A stretch of DNA of 64,000 nt, from contig JADLZK010010194.1 in assembly GCA_015847255.1 (NCBI GenBank), positions 310,001-374,000 on the forward strand. The letters run 5' to 3'. This document shows, in pieces, positions 32,655 through 43,959 of this stretch. A program made the position numbers and the translations under genes. The DNA is from Hyparrhenia diplandra. Its lineage: Eukaryota > Streptophyta > Magnoliopsida > Poales > Poaceae. The notes below the pieces were generated by a model. That model had not been told where the DNA came from. It ran no database searches and worked only from the letters and a program-made list of their open reading frames with translations. Position 1 is the first letter of the stretch, and every line of letters starts with the position of its first letter.

Positions 32655-33440
32655 TCAAAGTCGATTGCAAGCTAGGATTCTGTCTAATTTTTCAAAAGTT
32701 TGATTAGGAAGATTATTAGCCCAAGTAAAATTTCTACCCGACATTTCTATCTCTCTTAAATTTAGCATATCAATCACAAACATTGAACAAAAGCGGCCAT
32801 CTATCATTATAATTATCATTATTTTTTTCATACGGTCTCTGAATAATATTAAAGTCGCCACCTATAATCATAGGTACAAAGCTTCTTTGGAACAAACTCG
32901 AACAAGCTCGGATAAAAATTATGCTTTGTGATCAAGCAGGCGGGGCCATAAACCGAAATTAAATTAAATTTGAAATCATCTTCCTTATGTCTTAATTTGA
33001 AGCGCACAAAAAAATCTCCTTCCTCAATCTCACCAATGTCAAAATTCAACAAATGGACACCTAGAATCATACCACCGGACACTGCCCCTTGGAGCTTTAC
33101 AATGCCACGAAGAAAATCTCTACCCGGTACAGATATTATTCAAAGTGGATTGTGGAAAATCAGCTCTATCGAGTTTCGACAAGGCAATGAAATCTAGGCT
33201 CTTTTCCTTTGTTAAATCCGACAAAAACTTATACTTTTTAACATCTGCAAACCCATTACAATTCCGGAAAATACCTTTCATCTTTTCAAATTGTTTTTTA
33301 TTTAATTTGTTTTTCTTTTTCCTTCTACCTCTGCTGGACAAAGATGATACAGGAGTTTGTAAACACTTAGGATCGCAACCCCCATCACCCGGACCCTCGG
33401 TAATCTTAGAACAAATTAAATTTAAAGCCTCTAAATCCAA
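32655..33440 (-). pseudogene. LINE endonuclease (EEP fold)
   Basis: FKMKGIFRNCNGFADVKK-like sequence at 33300, LDFIALSKLDRADFPQST at 33210, FNLISVYGPA at about 32960 and SGRNFTWANNLPNQTFEKLD near 32710 follow the order of the apurinic-type endonuclease that nicks target DNA. The expected ET of the active site appears as LSKLDR, so the catalytic glutamate is lost or altered here. Confidence 0.78.
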
Positions 33441-34334
33441 ATCATCGACCTACGAGCGGCTGTATCAACATAATCATTGTCTTTAATTTTTAAGGGGACT
33501 GAAACATGACTTTCAACTAATCGATTAAATTCTACATTCCTTAGAAGCTCCAAAAGAATTATGAACAGCAGCACTACTATTTCCCAAATCAACACCCAAA
33601 ACCTTTGTAGAATTAAGTAAAGAAATATCATCTCTAGAAATAAAAGACAATTGATTTAAATTATTACCTTTCGGTGTAGTATCCTCCTCATTCAGGCGCA
33701 TTTTTAACTTGGCGCCTTCTCCAAAGAGTTTCGATCAATACTTGCTGCGACCCTCTTGCTTGTCTTCTCGGATGTCACTATCCCGCAGTTGTTCTTTTAA
33801 TTTATTGATTATTCACGAGTCAACTATAGGGCCCTTCAAAGGGGTCCATCGACCATTACCACGAGGCACCAACTCAACCCACCAGGGCCTTTTGGTGCAC
33901 ATTGCGGCTGCTCCCCCTCACCTATGTTGCCTTTGTGCAACCTTAGGATCAATATCCATCTGGCTTGTTCACCTTACAGCGTTTCCTTTGGGTTGAGCTT
34001 GGATTAATATCCTTCTCCTTATCCTTCTCTACTTCTCCCTCTTTAGGAATTTCCTTCTCTTTTTTCTTTGTGTCCATCTTTAGGATCCTCATCCATGGTA
34101 GGATCCAAATCCAATGAGGGTTGGCTCACCATCGGCGTTCCCTTTTTCCACTCCAAAGCAGAAGCGTATACAAAATCCCCAATGACCACATCCACAAGCG
34201 ATTGGAATGAGGTTAGGATCAAGCACTGACTACCTTCATTCTTGCTCTACCATACTTCTTTAAAAATTTAGTGTCAACACATTTGGGGACACCTAGGATT
34301 GAAGCTTTCTTGCCCGGATGATAGGGAATTCTTT

Positions 34335-36720
34335 TTAATTCCCTAGGTAGTCCCACAAGCTGTACCCACTTCTTGTCAATCTCATACTTAAAAACTTCAT
34401 TATCTTTGCCCTTCTCAAATTTAATCGGACACGAGGTAGTTTTTTGTTTTTCATTTCACCCAGTTCACCCACGGTTTGTAACCAATCGCCAGAGGGGAAA
34501 TTAGTGACAAAGGAGTTATCCTTCACCTCAATATCCCAAGCGACCTTGCACGGTAGTAACATGTCTAGTTCCCTTGCCAAAGTTTGAGCAGTAATAGAAC
34601 CTTCTAAGACACGCACCACCGCTGATGTTTCATCCATTTTATCTTTAACATTCTCCGAAGATCCTGGAATATAATAGAAACCCAACCCTTCCACAGCATA
34701 ACCATACGGAAGAGCTGAGACTTTTGTTTTCTTCATATTCGGACAAACTTTTGTGACATGGTCACCACGGCATAGATCACAAAATAAAATTGCCGTGCAA
34801 TCATGCATGGTATGACCTTTAGTTAAGCATCTATAGCGAGAAGGGTTTGCCTTTTTCTTTAAACCTTTTGATGACTTCGGGAATATCAATAGAATGTGCA
34901 TTCAGCGGTGGGACAATAGCGGCGGCTGCTTACCAACGCGGCGTTGAGGACATCCTTCCGTTGCCCCCGGTCGGACTTGAGTCACGCCATCTTTTGATCT
35001 TCTTTGTCCTTGGCCCGACCCACGTGCGAGCTTGAAGCGGCATGCCAAGTCAGCCGGCTTGGCCCACGAAGCGGACCACCAAGAACCGGTTGTGGGTGAC
35101 CCTTGGATTGGGCGCCGGTCGCAGAAACTGTCACGACCGACCAACGTACCTTGGCGGCACCACGATCACCCACCACCGTCTCCACGGCTTTTTGCATGAC
35201 ACGCCATGGCCACCCTTCACCGTAGCGGCCGACCCGTGGTAGGCTTCTTTGCACCACCGCGGCATGGTCTTTGTTGCGGCGCCACCACCACATCTTGTCT
35301 TTGAGACGCCACTTCCGCTACTTGTTTCTAGCACCAACGGCGCCATGTCGCCGCTGCTTAATACCTCTGCCGTCGACCGCCCTGCATGCTTCTTTACATC
35401 GCCGCCACCGCCGCTTGCGGTTCTTTGCGGCAGCCGGCGCTAGCGGTAGCCGCCGTAGTAAGCTTGTAGGTGGGGGGGACTGGTTGTAGCGAGGGCCGCC
35501 AAAACCCCCCTCCGCGTCCCGTCCACGTCCACCGCCGTAGCCTCGTATCCGCCGCCACCATAACCACCATATGTCCGGCGACTCCGGAGTAATGCGCCAT
35601 GAAAATTCGGCGCCATATCCACCATATCCTCGCGTGGCCTCTGCGTTGTATCGCGTCCACGGCCCGCGAGAAACCATACCCCGGCCATGACCTCGGAAAC
35701 CGGATCAAAGCGGCTCAAAGCGGCGTGAAGCCGGGGTTGAAGCCCGCCCATGGCCTCCTCTTCCTCCGTTGCGACATAGAACCCCCACCATTGCCGCCTC
35801 CTTGCGATGCCATCACTCTCCCTTCCTTCACAACCGCGGCAAAGGACCCAGGCGGAGGTGCAAGATGGTGAAAACGGCGGTGTGGTTTTTCGGTCTCTTA
35901 GAGTTAGGGTAAGACACGGTTCGATGCACGGCGGAAAAACACGAGAGGCCCTTGGTGGGTCTAAAAATTTTCTGGCGGTCGATTCGATCCTTGCGGGCCG
36001 ACGGCGTGATCGACTTTCCCGTCATGTCATGCGTTGTAACAAGCGATCGTGGAGATCGTACTTGTCATGGATAATGATTGGCGGAAAAAATAGGATCCGT
36101 TTCTCGAATTCAAACTTTCTAAACAATTCAAAGCTATGTGACTTTCGGGACTAACAAACTTGTTCTTCGTCGAACTTGCGAACCACTAAGTGAAACCGGC
36201 GGCCTATGAGCGGGGCGGCGTCGATCTCGCCTTGAACCCCCACGACAAGATGCCGACTTTATGCGGTCACCCGGCGTTCTCGGCGGAGAAACGCGACTTG
36301 GTGGCGATGGGCCTTACCAAGGTGTCCTAGGCTCTAACTTCTTCCTCACCATCGAATGAACAATGGATTTAGAAAGTGCAAGATCCTCTAAGTTGTGTTC
36401 ATTACCTTGCAAAAGCTTTTCAGCTTTGAGAAGTTGGTCGAAGGAGAAGCCCGCACGGTCGCCTCGGCGATGAACTCCGGCGTCGAGATGTCATCCTCGT
36501 CAGGAGGCATCGTCCTCGGCGTGGCCCAAAACTTGAGCGTTCGCCTTCGGCTTGAGGGGCGGGTGCATATGCCGGTTTTGGCCGGCGGCGGTGAGCTCGG
36601 CGCCAATCACTAACTTCCCTCGCCAATCTCCTTCCTTCTCGCACCTCGGTCGTCGGCACCAACCTCGGCGATCTCGGTCTTGGCGGGACGGCTTCTCTCG
36701 AGTTGTAGGCGCCATGGTGA
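34335..36720 (-). pseudogene. LINE ORF1 (RNA-binding) remnant
   Basis: The segment 34901-34335 has two CCHC-like knuckles, CLTKGHTMHDC and CDLCRGDHVTKVCP. A conserved globular block with KVAWDIEVKDNSFVTNFPSG follows. Upstream, 35750-35390 is glycine/arginine-rich (TRGYGGYGAEF and related). At 36500-36330 one frame reads SFDQLLKAEKLLQGNEHN. This order fits ORF1 of grass L1 elements. The first cysteine of the first knuckle seems replaced (RYRCL). Confidence 0.65.
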
Positions 36721-37551
36721 GGCGTCTACTCCCGGGATTGGGAACCCCGCTGCCCCGGCAAGCGGGAGATGGCTACCTTACCGTCGGCGTTCACCGGCGG
36801 TGTCGGCCCCGGAGTGGTCACCGGGCAGGATCGGTGGATCCCCATCGACGCCCAACTCCCTTGCACTTGCACCATCGAGAGCGAGAACCCGGCTTGCGAG
36901 CGGAATGGATCGGTGGCGGTAGTCGACCACGCCACCCAGGCGAACCATAGACGCGATCCATGGTCGGCGGATCACCACCCGTCACCATCCCCTTCACCTT
37001 CACGGAACATCGAAAAAGCGGACAAAAAGCTGCGAAGAATGGGCGTCGGATGAAGAATCGAACCAAGCGTTAGCGCGTGTGTCTCCAACGGGGTGGCCGC
37101 GCCCGGCGGCGTTGATCGCCCGGCGATCGAGGCGGTACCCGGCGGGAACCCCGCGATCGGATCCGCGGTGCCGGCGGATGATGTCCCCGGCGGCGGCGGA
37201 AATTTCCGTCGTGGCGACAAGGCCGCTGGGTCCCGGTCTTCTCGGCGCTTTCGTCGCCCGTCATGGCCGGCAAGGGAGGGCCCACCCGGTCACCGCCTCC
37301 TATCGCCGCTCCGTTCTCTGCGACTTCTCTTCTTCACCTTCAATCTCTCCAACTTAAACCATCTATATCAAGACAAGATTATCCAGGCCGTCATTTTGTT
37401 CTCATGGCTAAAGTAGCAAGTCTACCTCTTCTTTGCAATGCTCATTCGATCTACGGATATTTCCAATTGCTCCTTCATTGTGAACAACTTGTTCACTTCC
37501 ACAACATGGAGAACTCAACAACACTTCCCCACCGGAGGATCAAGTTGTACA
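36721..37551. other. GC-rich LINE 5' region and flank
   Basis: No domain recognised. Both strands are open because of GC content. Probably LINE 5' UTR to about 37300, then ordinary flank up to the CACTA end. Confidence 0.35.
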
Positions 37552-37565
37552 CACTACTACGAGAA
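37552..37565 (+). repeat. CACTA terminal inverted repeat (left)
   Basis: CACTACTACGAGAA. The partner at the right end was not found. Confidence 0.75.
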
Positions 37566-37569
37566 TCGA

Positions 37570-37805
37570 ACTTCCGTGGCGGGCATTTTTATTTTCGTGG
37601 TGGGCATTAGATCGCCACGGAGCAAGAATCGCAGTTAATCGAGCGATTAACGTGGCGGACTCCATGCCCGCCATGGAAAATCGATTAACGTGGCGGGCGT
37701 TTAACAAAAGCGCCCGCGGTTAATAGATAACCATGGCGGGCATTGTTACGTGCCCGCCATGGTTAATATATTAACCATGGCGGTTTTTTTGTTAAAAGCC
37801 CGCCC
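37570..37805. repeat. CACTA subterminal repeats, left
   Basis: At least eight copies, in both orientations, of a motif around GTGGCGGGC / GCCCGCCA(T/C)GG with intervening TTAAT. In known CACTA elements such arrays bind the element's second protein (TNPA-like). Confidence 0.82.
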
Positions 37806-38097
37806 GCGGTTAGTTAATTCAGGATTAATAAAAAAAAATAATTCAAAAATATTATAAAATTATAAATTATGATTTAAACCACATATTAAATAATAAAATA
37901 AGAGAATATTGACATAAATCTTGAACATGCATGACAATTTAACATTCAACTAACATGGACATTCAATTAAGCACTTAGAGTTTAAAAGTGATCACCACAC
38001 ATCACAATTTACAAAACTTCGTCGAGCGATCGATTGATCAATCAAGAGTTTAGGTTACAAATCAAGGTCATCCCACATATAGTCCTTCATGTCTAGC
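37806..38097. other. AT-rich spacer inside the CACTA left end
   Basis: AT-rich, non-coding. Probably the 3' end region of the minus-strand second gene. Confidence 0.4.
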
Positions 38098-39430
38098 TTA
38101 TTTCTCGGTCCGTAGTTCCCATAAGTCCTCGTTTACGGCAAGGTCATTTGTTAGGGTCGAAGAAATGGGCGGTAGGTAACCTAGCGTCCTCAACGGCGCC
38201 CCTACGGATGGCGCCAACCGGTTTCTTGAGCGTAAGGTCGTCCAAGCCTTTCGTCCAAAAATCTTTGCGTGGTTTTCTTCGTCATTTCGGCGCCCACGTG
38301 GTGCGGTGCGTCGCTGCGGGATATGAGCGTCTGGTATAGAAACCACACGGAGGTTCTTTGCTTAGAAAATTTGCTACCGCCTTCTTTGCCGCGATATATG
38401 TACGAGAAAATGGTTAGAATATTATGAGACCATTCAATATGGGCGAGCAAAGCGAGTAATCTTTGCATATACCTCGTAATCTGCCCGATCTTCATTTAGA
38501 TCCTTATGTTTTTCTTTGCGTATGCTCATCCTCCGATCAATGACTCGGGGTCTTTCAAGTAATCCTTGTAAGCCGCATGCGAAATCCACGGTGTCATGAC
38601 TTACGAAGTTTGTGGTATGAAATAGTATACAAGTGTCGTGACTTACAACTGCGGGGGCTTTGTTCAAAATGTTTGTAGAGGCCTTTTGGCGTATCATACA
38701 GCGAGTCGACCCTAAGGGCGCTCCATCTGAGGGGAAGATTAACCAAGTAATCCGGTGGCCAATGTGTCTTTGTTGTTTCTATACAGGCCATGCTACACCA
38801 TTTTATTTGATTAGAGATAGATTCCAAGTGTTCAAAAAAAAAAAGTATTGCTTTTGACTTACTTGATATGTTGGGCGCAATGAGACAACGGCCTCCGATT
38901 TGATCTTCTTCATGCACTACAGGATGTAGTCACGCCATCTCTCTAACTCTTGCATCGCATAATCTTTTATAGTGTTTATATTGTTCGGCCTTACCCGGCT
39001 TCTGAGCTCTTCGTTCCTCGGCTCTCCATCCGGTATCGAGAAAATTCCCCCGCGTCTATATCATTTGGACATAGAAACACAAGCCCGGTGATTCATCGTT
39101 TGGGCTATCAATGCTTGCATCTGCAAGCACATGTGGTCACGTCATTATAGAATGGGAGAGCTAGAATTAGTTGTGTCTGGCAGCGTAATGATCGGTAAAC
39201 AAACTCCGCGGCATAGAGGGTGACAGCAGTTGGGTTGAGGTCATGGCGCCGTAGCAACCGCCACATTTCGTCGAAGCCTATTGGCGGTGAAATGTCGAAG
39301 TCTAGTGAAAGAGCTCTTTAGGAACCCTGAAATGGAACTCCGTCACCCCCCGATCAATTTGCATGCTTATATAATAGGTGGAACTGCGGTGTCCCACTCC
39401 TCTTCCTCGATTAGGCGGCCCTTGGGCACC
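38098..39430 (-). pseudogene. 3' part of the CACTA second gene, possibly Ulp1-protease-like
   Basis: Minus-strand blocks include GKFMVPKGRLIEEEWDTAVP (about 39430-39370), RDYILHEEDQIGGRCLIAP (about 38920) and LRVDSLYDTPKGLYKHF (about 38690). The latter resembles the LDSLYDTPK segment after the HW motif in the Ulp1-like (C48) domains that many grass CACTA second genes carry. HWPPDYLVNLP just upstream could hold the histidine. No cysteine of the active site was identified. The assignment is tentative; many frameshifts. Confidence 0.4.
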
Positions 39431-39905
39431 ATGAACTTACCAAGCTCAAAGTAGTGCAGGCGTCCAGGGCTGACCCATTGTCCCCAGATGGGGTATATAA
39501 TTCCTATCTGAGAAGGAGATATGCGTTAGCATCTTCTAGCTACGTACGCATACGTCGTAATATGTACGGCTAAGTTTGGTTGAGATTATCACGCATATAC
39601 ATTACCTAAAATACTTTGCCGGTCTTCACGGCCCCGGGTTCTTCTTAGCCAATCGGAGGTCCTTTTCCTTCTCCGCTAGCTCCTTCGGCCTCCTCATCTA
39701 AATATTTGTTGGTCATAGCAAGAACTTCCTCATCTTCTTTTGATAGCTTCTTCTTCTTGGCGGCTTGGGGGAACATTCGACCTCATCGTCCTTATTTGCT
39801 ACGGCGGTGTTGAGAATCTATGCATGTGAAATTGAACTACATTAGCCACCAATTAATGCATAGTACAAGTTAGCCATGTATTTTTGTTTCTATACTGTCA
39901 CATTT

Positions 39906-41904
39906 TCACGAAACCTCCTCGACCATTGGGCGCGAAGGCGTGGGAGGCGGCGAGCCCCTTGTCACGCTTAGGAGAAGGTGTCTCTCGCCGTCGCCCGTAA
40001 CGGGGTGTCTTGCCGCCGTCTCCTCCTTCCGGTTCTTCCGGAGGTGGGTTGGGACGAGGACTTCCGCCACCTCGGCCACCATCGTCGTTGTTATCATCAT
40101 CGTCATCGCCACCACCACCGGGGAAGGAGGAGGGAGGGCTGCGGCGGCGCTACCCATCCGGAGGTGGTGTCGTCGGTTTCCACCGAGGACAATGTCTTCC
40201 TTGTTCCATAGGTACTCCCTCTCCACCGAAGGTCCTTGAGTCTTGTTTCTCCTTGTTCACACGGGATATCGATCTCCTCATCACCAAGGCACGGTTCTAT
40301 GGATTCGGATAAGCGAAGGCATAGTCGGGTGGGACCGGCTCGTTATTGTACAACATCTCTCTCAAGTGAATTGCGGACACTATGGCGGTGGCCACCTCCT
40401 TCTTCTTCCCCTTCACGCTTAGCGGGTATATAGAGCTTGCCCACCCAGCGGGTTCGGCGGATCGTCGATTGGGTTGTTCGTAGCTCCGGCTTTTCGTACT
40501 CACACCTTGGCTTTCTTGGATGTTGGAAAAGACCTCTTGTCGTTAATACCTCTTCTATTTTTCTTCTCGACTATGTCCTTTATGGCTTCCTCATAGCCTT
40601 GCATCCTAAGGTTTTCCTTGTACCTACGCCTCATGTGGTAGTTGGCGGCGTCGGATGCCCAGAATCCTTGTCTTCTAGCTATACCTCGAGCCACGGCCCC
40701 GAACTTCGGCCCCGGTGCTCGGGTCTTCGATGCCTCGGTCGGCTCGTCGTGCTCCCTCCTAGGTTGGAACTCCCGCGCGCCTTGGCCTCTTTGACAAGCA
40801 TCACCTTCTTCTCCACCTCGTCGACCTTTGGGTCATTGTACTTGGGCGTCTTTGCCGGTCTTACGCTTCTTGGGGCGACGGGCATAGAAGAATCCACGTG
40901 TCCTCCGGGGAAGGTCTAGCAGCGGATTCTCTATCCCTTTCTCGGCGTCCTCCCTTTCTTTCCACCGCCATCCACCCTTATGACCAAAATATCCTACCAT
41001 GCGAGGTTGTGCACGGAGTTCGTTCTTCTTTGCGAGTTCTTTACCCATTTCGACTTGGCCTCATACTCTTCGTTAGTCGTAGGTTGACGAACTCATCCTG
41101 CACGGGTTGCTTTAAGTTGTAGGCTTGAAGTGGTGACTTGCCCATACGCACATAGTTTGTGTATGCAATTGTTCCTTGAGGTGCGGCGCTTTGCTTACAG
41201 CGGTTAGCACATACTTCTTGCATTTCTTTTTGTCAAAGCACGCCTCGGCCTGGATAATGGAGCAGGACTTTCACGCCTTTCCACACCTTCTTGGCACCGC
41301 CGGGACATTCCTCGGTCTAGGTAAGTGATGGAGCCTTTGTTTCCTTGGCTATAATGGAGATCCGGTTTGCTATAGGTGGTACGATAGATTCGGCTCCCAC
41401 GGGATCTCCATTTTACCCCTATCCTCCATATATTACGCACCACCTCGGCTTTACGGGTGCCTCGGGTGCTAGCCTCTTTTCAAGCGACTTCTTGGACTTC
41501 TTGGAGGTGGTGGTCATTTGAAGTCTTTGGGGGTGGGACCCGGGTCTGCCCCTGACGGCGAGCTCTCTCTTCACCAAACTCTAGGCCTTGAGAGGCACCA
41601 ATGGTAGCTGTCCACGACAACAACTAAAATTAGTCGTGTACTTACATGAGGCACACGGCGTTGTGTTAGTCATTATACTACTTCGTTTTTGGTTTAGGCC
41701 GTCCCACTCGAGAACCTGTGTGTTGGGCTCCTGCGGTTTGCGGTCAGGATCAATTTCTTCCTCCCTAAGGCGTTTCTTACGTGGCCTTGGGCTCAACTCT
41801 TCGCTCACGTATCCTTTGTCGGAGGAAGAATCGGGGCGTGGAGGCCACATCCTCCTCGCTCGGCCACCTATTGCACGATCTTTATCGGTTGGTTGGGATG
41901 CCAT
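39906..41904 (-). pseudogene. 5' part of the CACTA second gene (TNPA/TNP1-like)
   Basis: A start codon at 41904-41902 opens a basic/acidic N-terminus (EEIDPDRKPQEPNT). Later blocks: VRNIWRIGVKWRS, RGMSRRCQEG, KELAKKNELRAQPRMVGYFG (about 41045), DDPKVDEVEKKVML-like coiled coil (about 40830) and an arginine/proline-rich end near 39960. The content fits the second protein of CACTA elements, which binds subterminal repeats. No enzymatic motif. Frames and introns cannot be resolved by eye. Confidence 0.5.
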
Positions 41905-42068
41905 TGGATTCTCACGGGGAACACCGCGAGCATTTTATTATAGTAATTTATAGTGAAAGAGTAAAAAGTACAGCAGTAGTATGTAGTAGAGCCATCGCGA
42001 GAGTCATCTCAAATTATATTTATTGTATTCCTCTCATGATTACATATATAGTTTTCCATTTTACATAG

Positions 42069-42780
42069 AGTAGGTACAAAAAAAAAACCAAAATTTACAA
42101 AAATAGATAAAATAGGTACATATTTTCCTTTTTACATAGTACCTACAAAAAATAAAAAAATAAACAAAAAAGTGTAACAATACAAAAAATGTGTAAAATA
42201 AAAAAAATGTGTAAAAATGTGTATTTGGCTGGGAAGTACCCAACTATCCTTATCACATCGTGTCTAAAGCTGGTTGCTTGTATATGTTATACAAGCGTCC
42301 TCGTTAGCCGCTCACAAGTATGGGGACATTTCATCATCGCCCATTTTGCCTCGGCATTAATAGATTCACATCATCGCATATGCCCTTTGCCTTAGCACTA
42401 AGATTCACATCATTGCAAATGCAGTAGATAGTAAGGTTGTAGTAAATGCCATGGAAAACCCAAAAAAACCGCCCGGATCGAAGTTCAACTAAGTAGTCTT
42501 GAATATATATGTGGGGCATCATTTGGAATGAAGCTAATTAAGTCCTACGGTCCGTTCAGCCATTTACCACGAAGAGGCGGCCAAAATTTTCTCCCGCCAG
42601 GCTAAGTCCTCAAAAATTCTCAAATTCTGATAAATGAGGACTTAGCAAATGGGACAACAAAGGTCCAAACATACCAAAATTTTGAAAATACAAATTCATC
42701 CCTTTTCATCACATATAAGTATGGCAATGGAAATGGCATCATAAGCGATGGCATATATGCTTTCCTAAACAAACCCGTGG
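42069..42780. other. AT-rich non-coding CACTA interior
   Basis: Includes a poly-A/AAAAAATG-rich tract at 42075-42225 and a short direct repeat of GATTCACATCATYGCAWATGC at about 42363 and 42400. No gene seen. Confidence 0.4.
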
Positions 42781-43025
42781 GCAGCAATTTCATAAGTATA
42801 TAGCATCACAGGCGGCATAGGGCAAAATTGATTCAAAATTTCATAAGTATATAGCATCACAGCAGTTAGGACCAAATTGATTCAAAATTTCACAAGTATA
42901 TAGCATCAGCGGTGATGGACTAGCTCAATTCACCCTCTAGGACCAAAATAGTGTATAGCATCACTGGCACCTCAAATCCATCCCAAATTCATCCCAAATT
43001 CCCAAATTCATCCCAAATTCATCCC
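42781..43025. repeat. 50-bp and 11-bp tandem repeats in CACTA interior
   Basis: TTTCAYAAGTATATAGCATC starts at 42788, 42839 and 42888 (period about 50). ATCCCAAATTC is repeated about four times at 42980-43022. It lies next to a CpG-rich leader. Confidence 0.75.
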
Positions 43026-43560
43026 AAGATTTCTCACCCGCGGCGATAGAGCCGCGAGGGGCGGGGGCGAGAAAGACTTGCTGTGGCGGAGGGGTCGTGG
43101 TCGGGTGGGGAGGGCCCGGGAGTGGCCCGGTGCCGCAGTCCGGCGGCACTTTCGGCGGGGGCCGGAGGAAGGGCGGCGCCGGAGCAGCAGCGAGGCCGCG
43201 GCAGCTAGGGGTTTTGAGGAGCCCCTTGCGGGAGGCGAAAAAGCGGCCACGGCCTTGCCGTGGCGGTGGGAGAGGGCGGAGGAGGGCGGCGGGAAAAGCG
43301 AGGCCACCCGGCTCGGGTGTGGAGCACCAGGCGGGGGCGGCGGTGGAGCTAAGCAGGCGGCTAGGGTTTGAAGCCCGGTGGCATGTGAGTGGAGCACGGG
43401 GGAGGAGGGAGGCGTGGCGGGGAGGGCAGAGGAAGGAGGAGGGTGGCGGGCCCGGTGAGGACCGAGGCCTTGAGCTACGCCCCGTGGCCGAAGCGAATTT
43501 TAGCGGGCCGGTCACAAGTGAGCGGCCCAGGAGGACTTAGCCAATTCCACCCGATGCACA
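43026..43560 (-). other. CpG-rich leader of the CACTA second gene
   Basis: Above 70 percent GC; open on both strands by composition. It lies downstream of a TATA candidate (minus strand TATATATG near 43571-43564), so I read it as the 5' leader/first exon area of the minus-strand second gene. Its apparent proteins are proline/arginine low complexity. Confidence 0.4.
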
Positions 43561-43645
43561 TCACATATATAGAGCGCGATTTTGCGTGGCCACGGTTATC
43601 GATTTTTAAAATTGGCGGGCATTGTAAAATGACCGCCTTAAAATA
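43560..43645 (-). promoter_or_regulatory. Internal promoter-like module with subterminal-type motif
   Basis: Contains GTGGCCACGGTTATCGATTT, GGCGGGCATTGTAAAATGACC and a TATATA box. This is the same motif set as the outer CACTA arrays, placed in front of the second gene rather than at an element end. Confidence 0.5.
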
Positions 43646-43959
43646 GATTCAAAACATAATTTGAAAAATTCATATCAATTCAAATGTTGATTAAAAATTC
43701 GAATTTTTTGTGTGGCCTTCTATGAGTATGTGTACCCATGAAAAATGTGAAACTTGAATTTTGGATAGTTCTTGCATGATTTAAAAATACAGTCTTTAAT
43801 TGACAAGTCGGGGGCGTTTAGAGCAAAAGTCTTGCCCGATCTCCAATACATATTTGGTTCCATTACATAAATATTAGGTGACATACATATTTGGATTTCC
43901 ATTACATATTTGGTTCTATTACAAAAGGGTCGACTTATTTTTTTGTGGGGCTGCCTTTG

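Larger units (their letters stand above)
29483..37300 (-). mobile_element. L1-type LINE (non-LTR retrotransposon), decayed
   Basis: On the minus strand: ORF1 (about 36720-34100) with zinc knuckles, then ORF2 with endonuclease (33440-32650), RT (32040-30500) and the C-terminal zf-RVT region (30000-29690). The 3' end near 29483 is GCGGATTTATCAATCC, then a short A tract. This is the standard plant L1 order. There are no LTRs. Frames are broken throughout. The 5' end is only approximate. Confidence 0.85.

Noticed and set aside
37552..37805. CRISPR-like array of short repeats
   Set aside because: Repeats occur in both orientations with irregular spacing and follow a CACTA terminal repeat, which explains them as transposon subterminal motifs.
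43008..43540. Proline/arginine-rich ORFs as a CACTA-captured host gene
   Set aside because: Open in several frames on both strands because of CpG content; better read as a GC-rich leader. Capture is not excluded but not supported.
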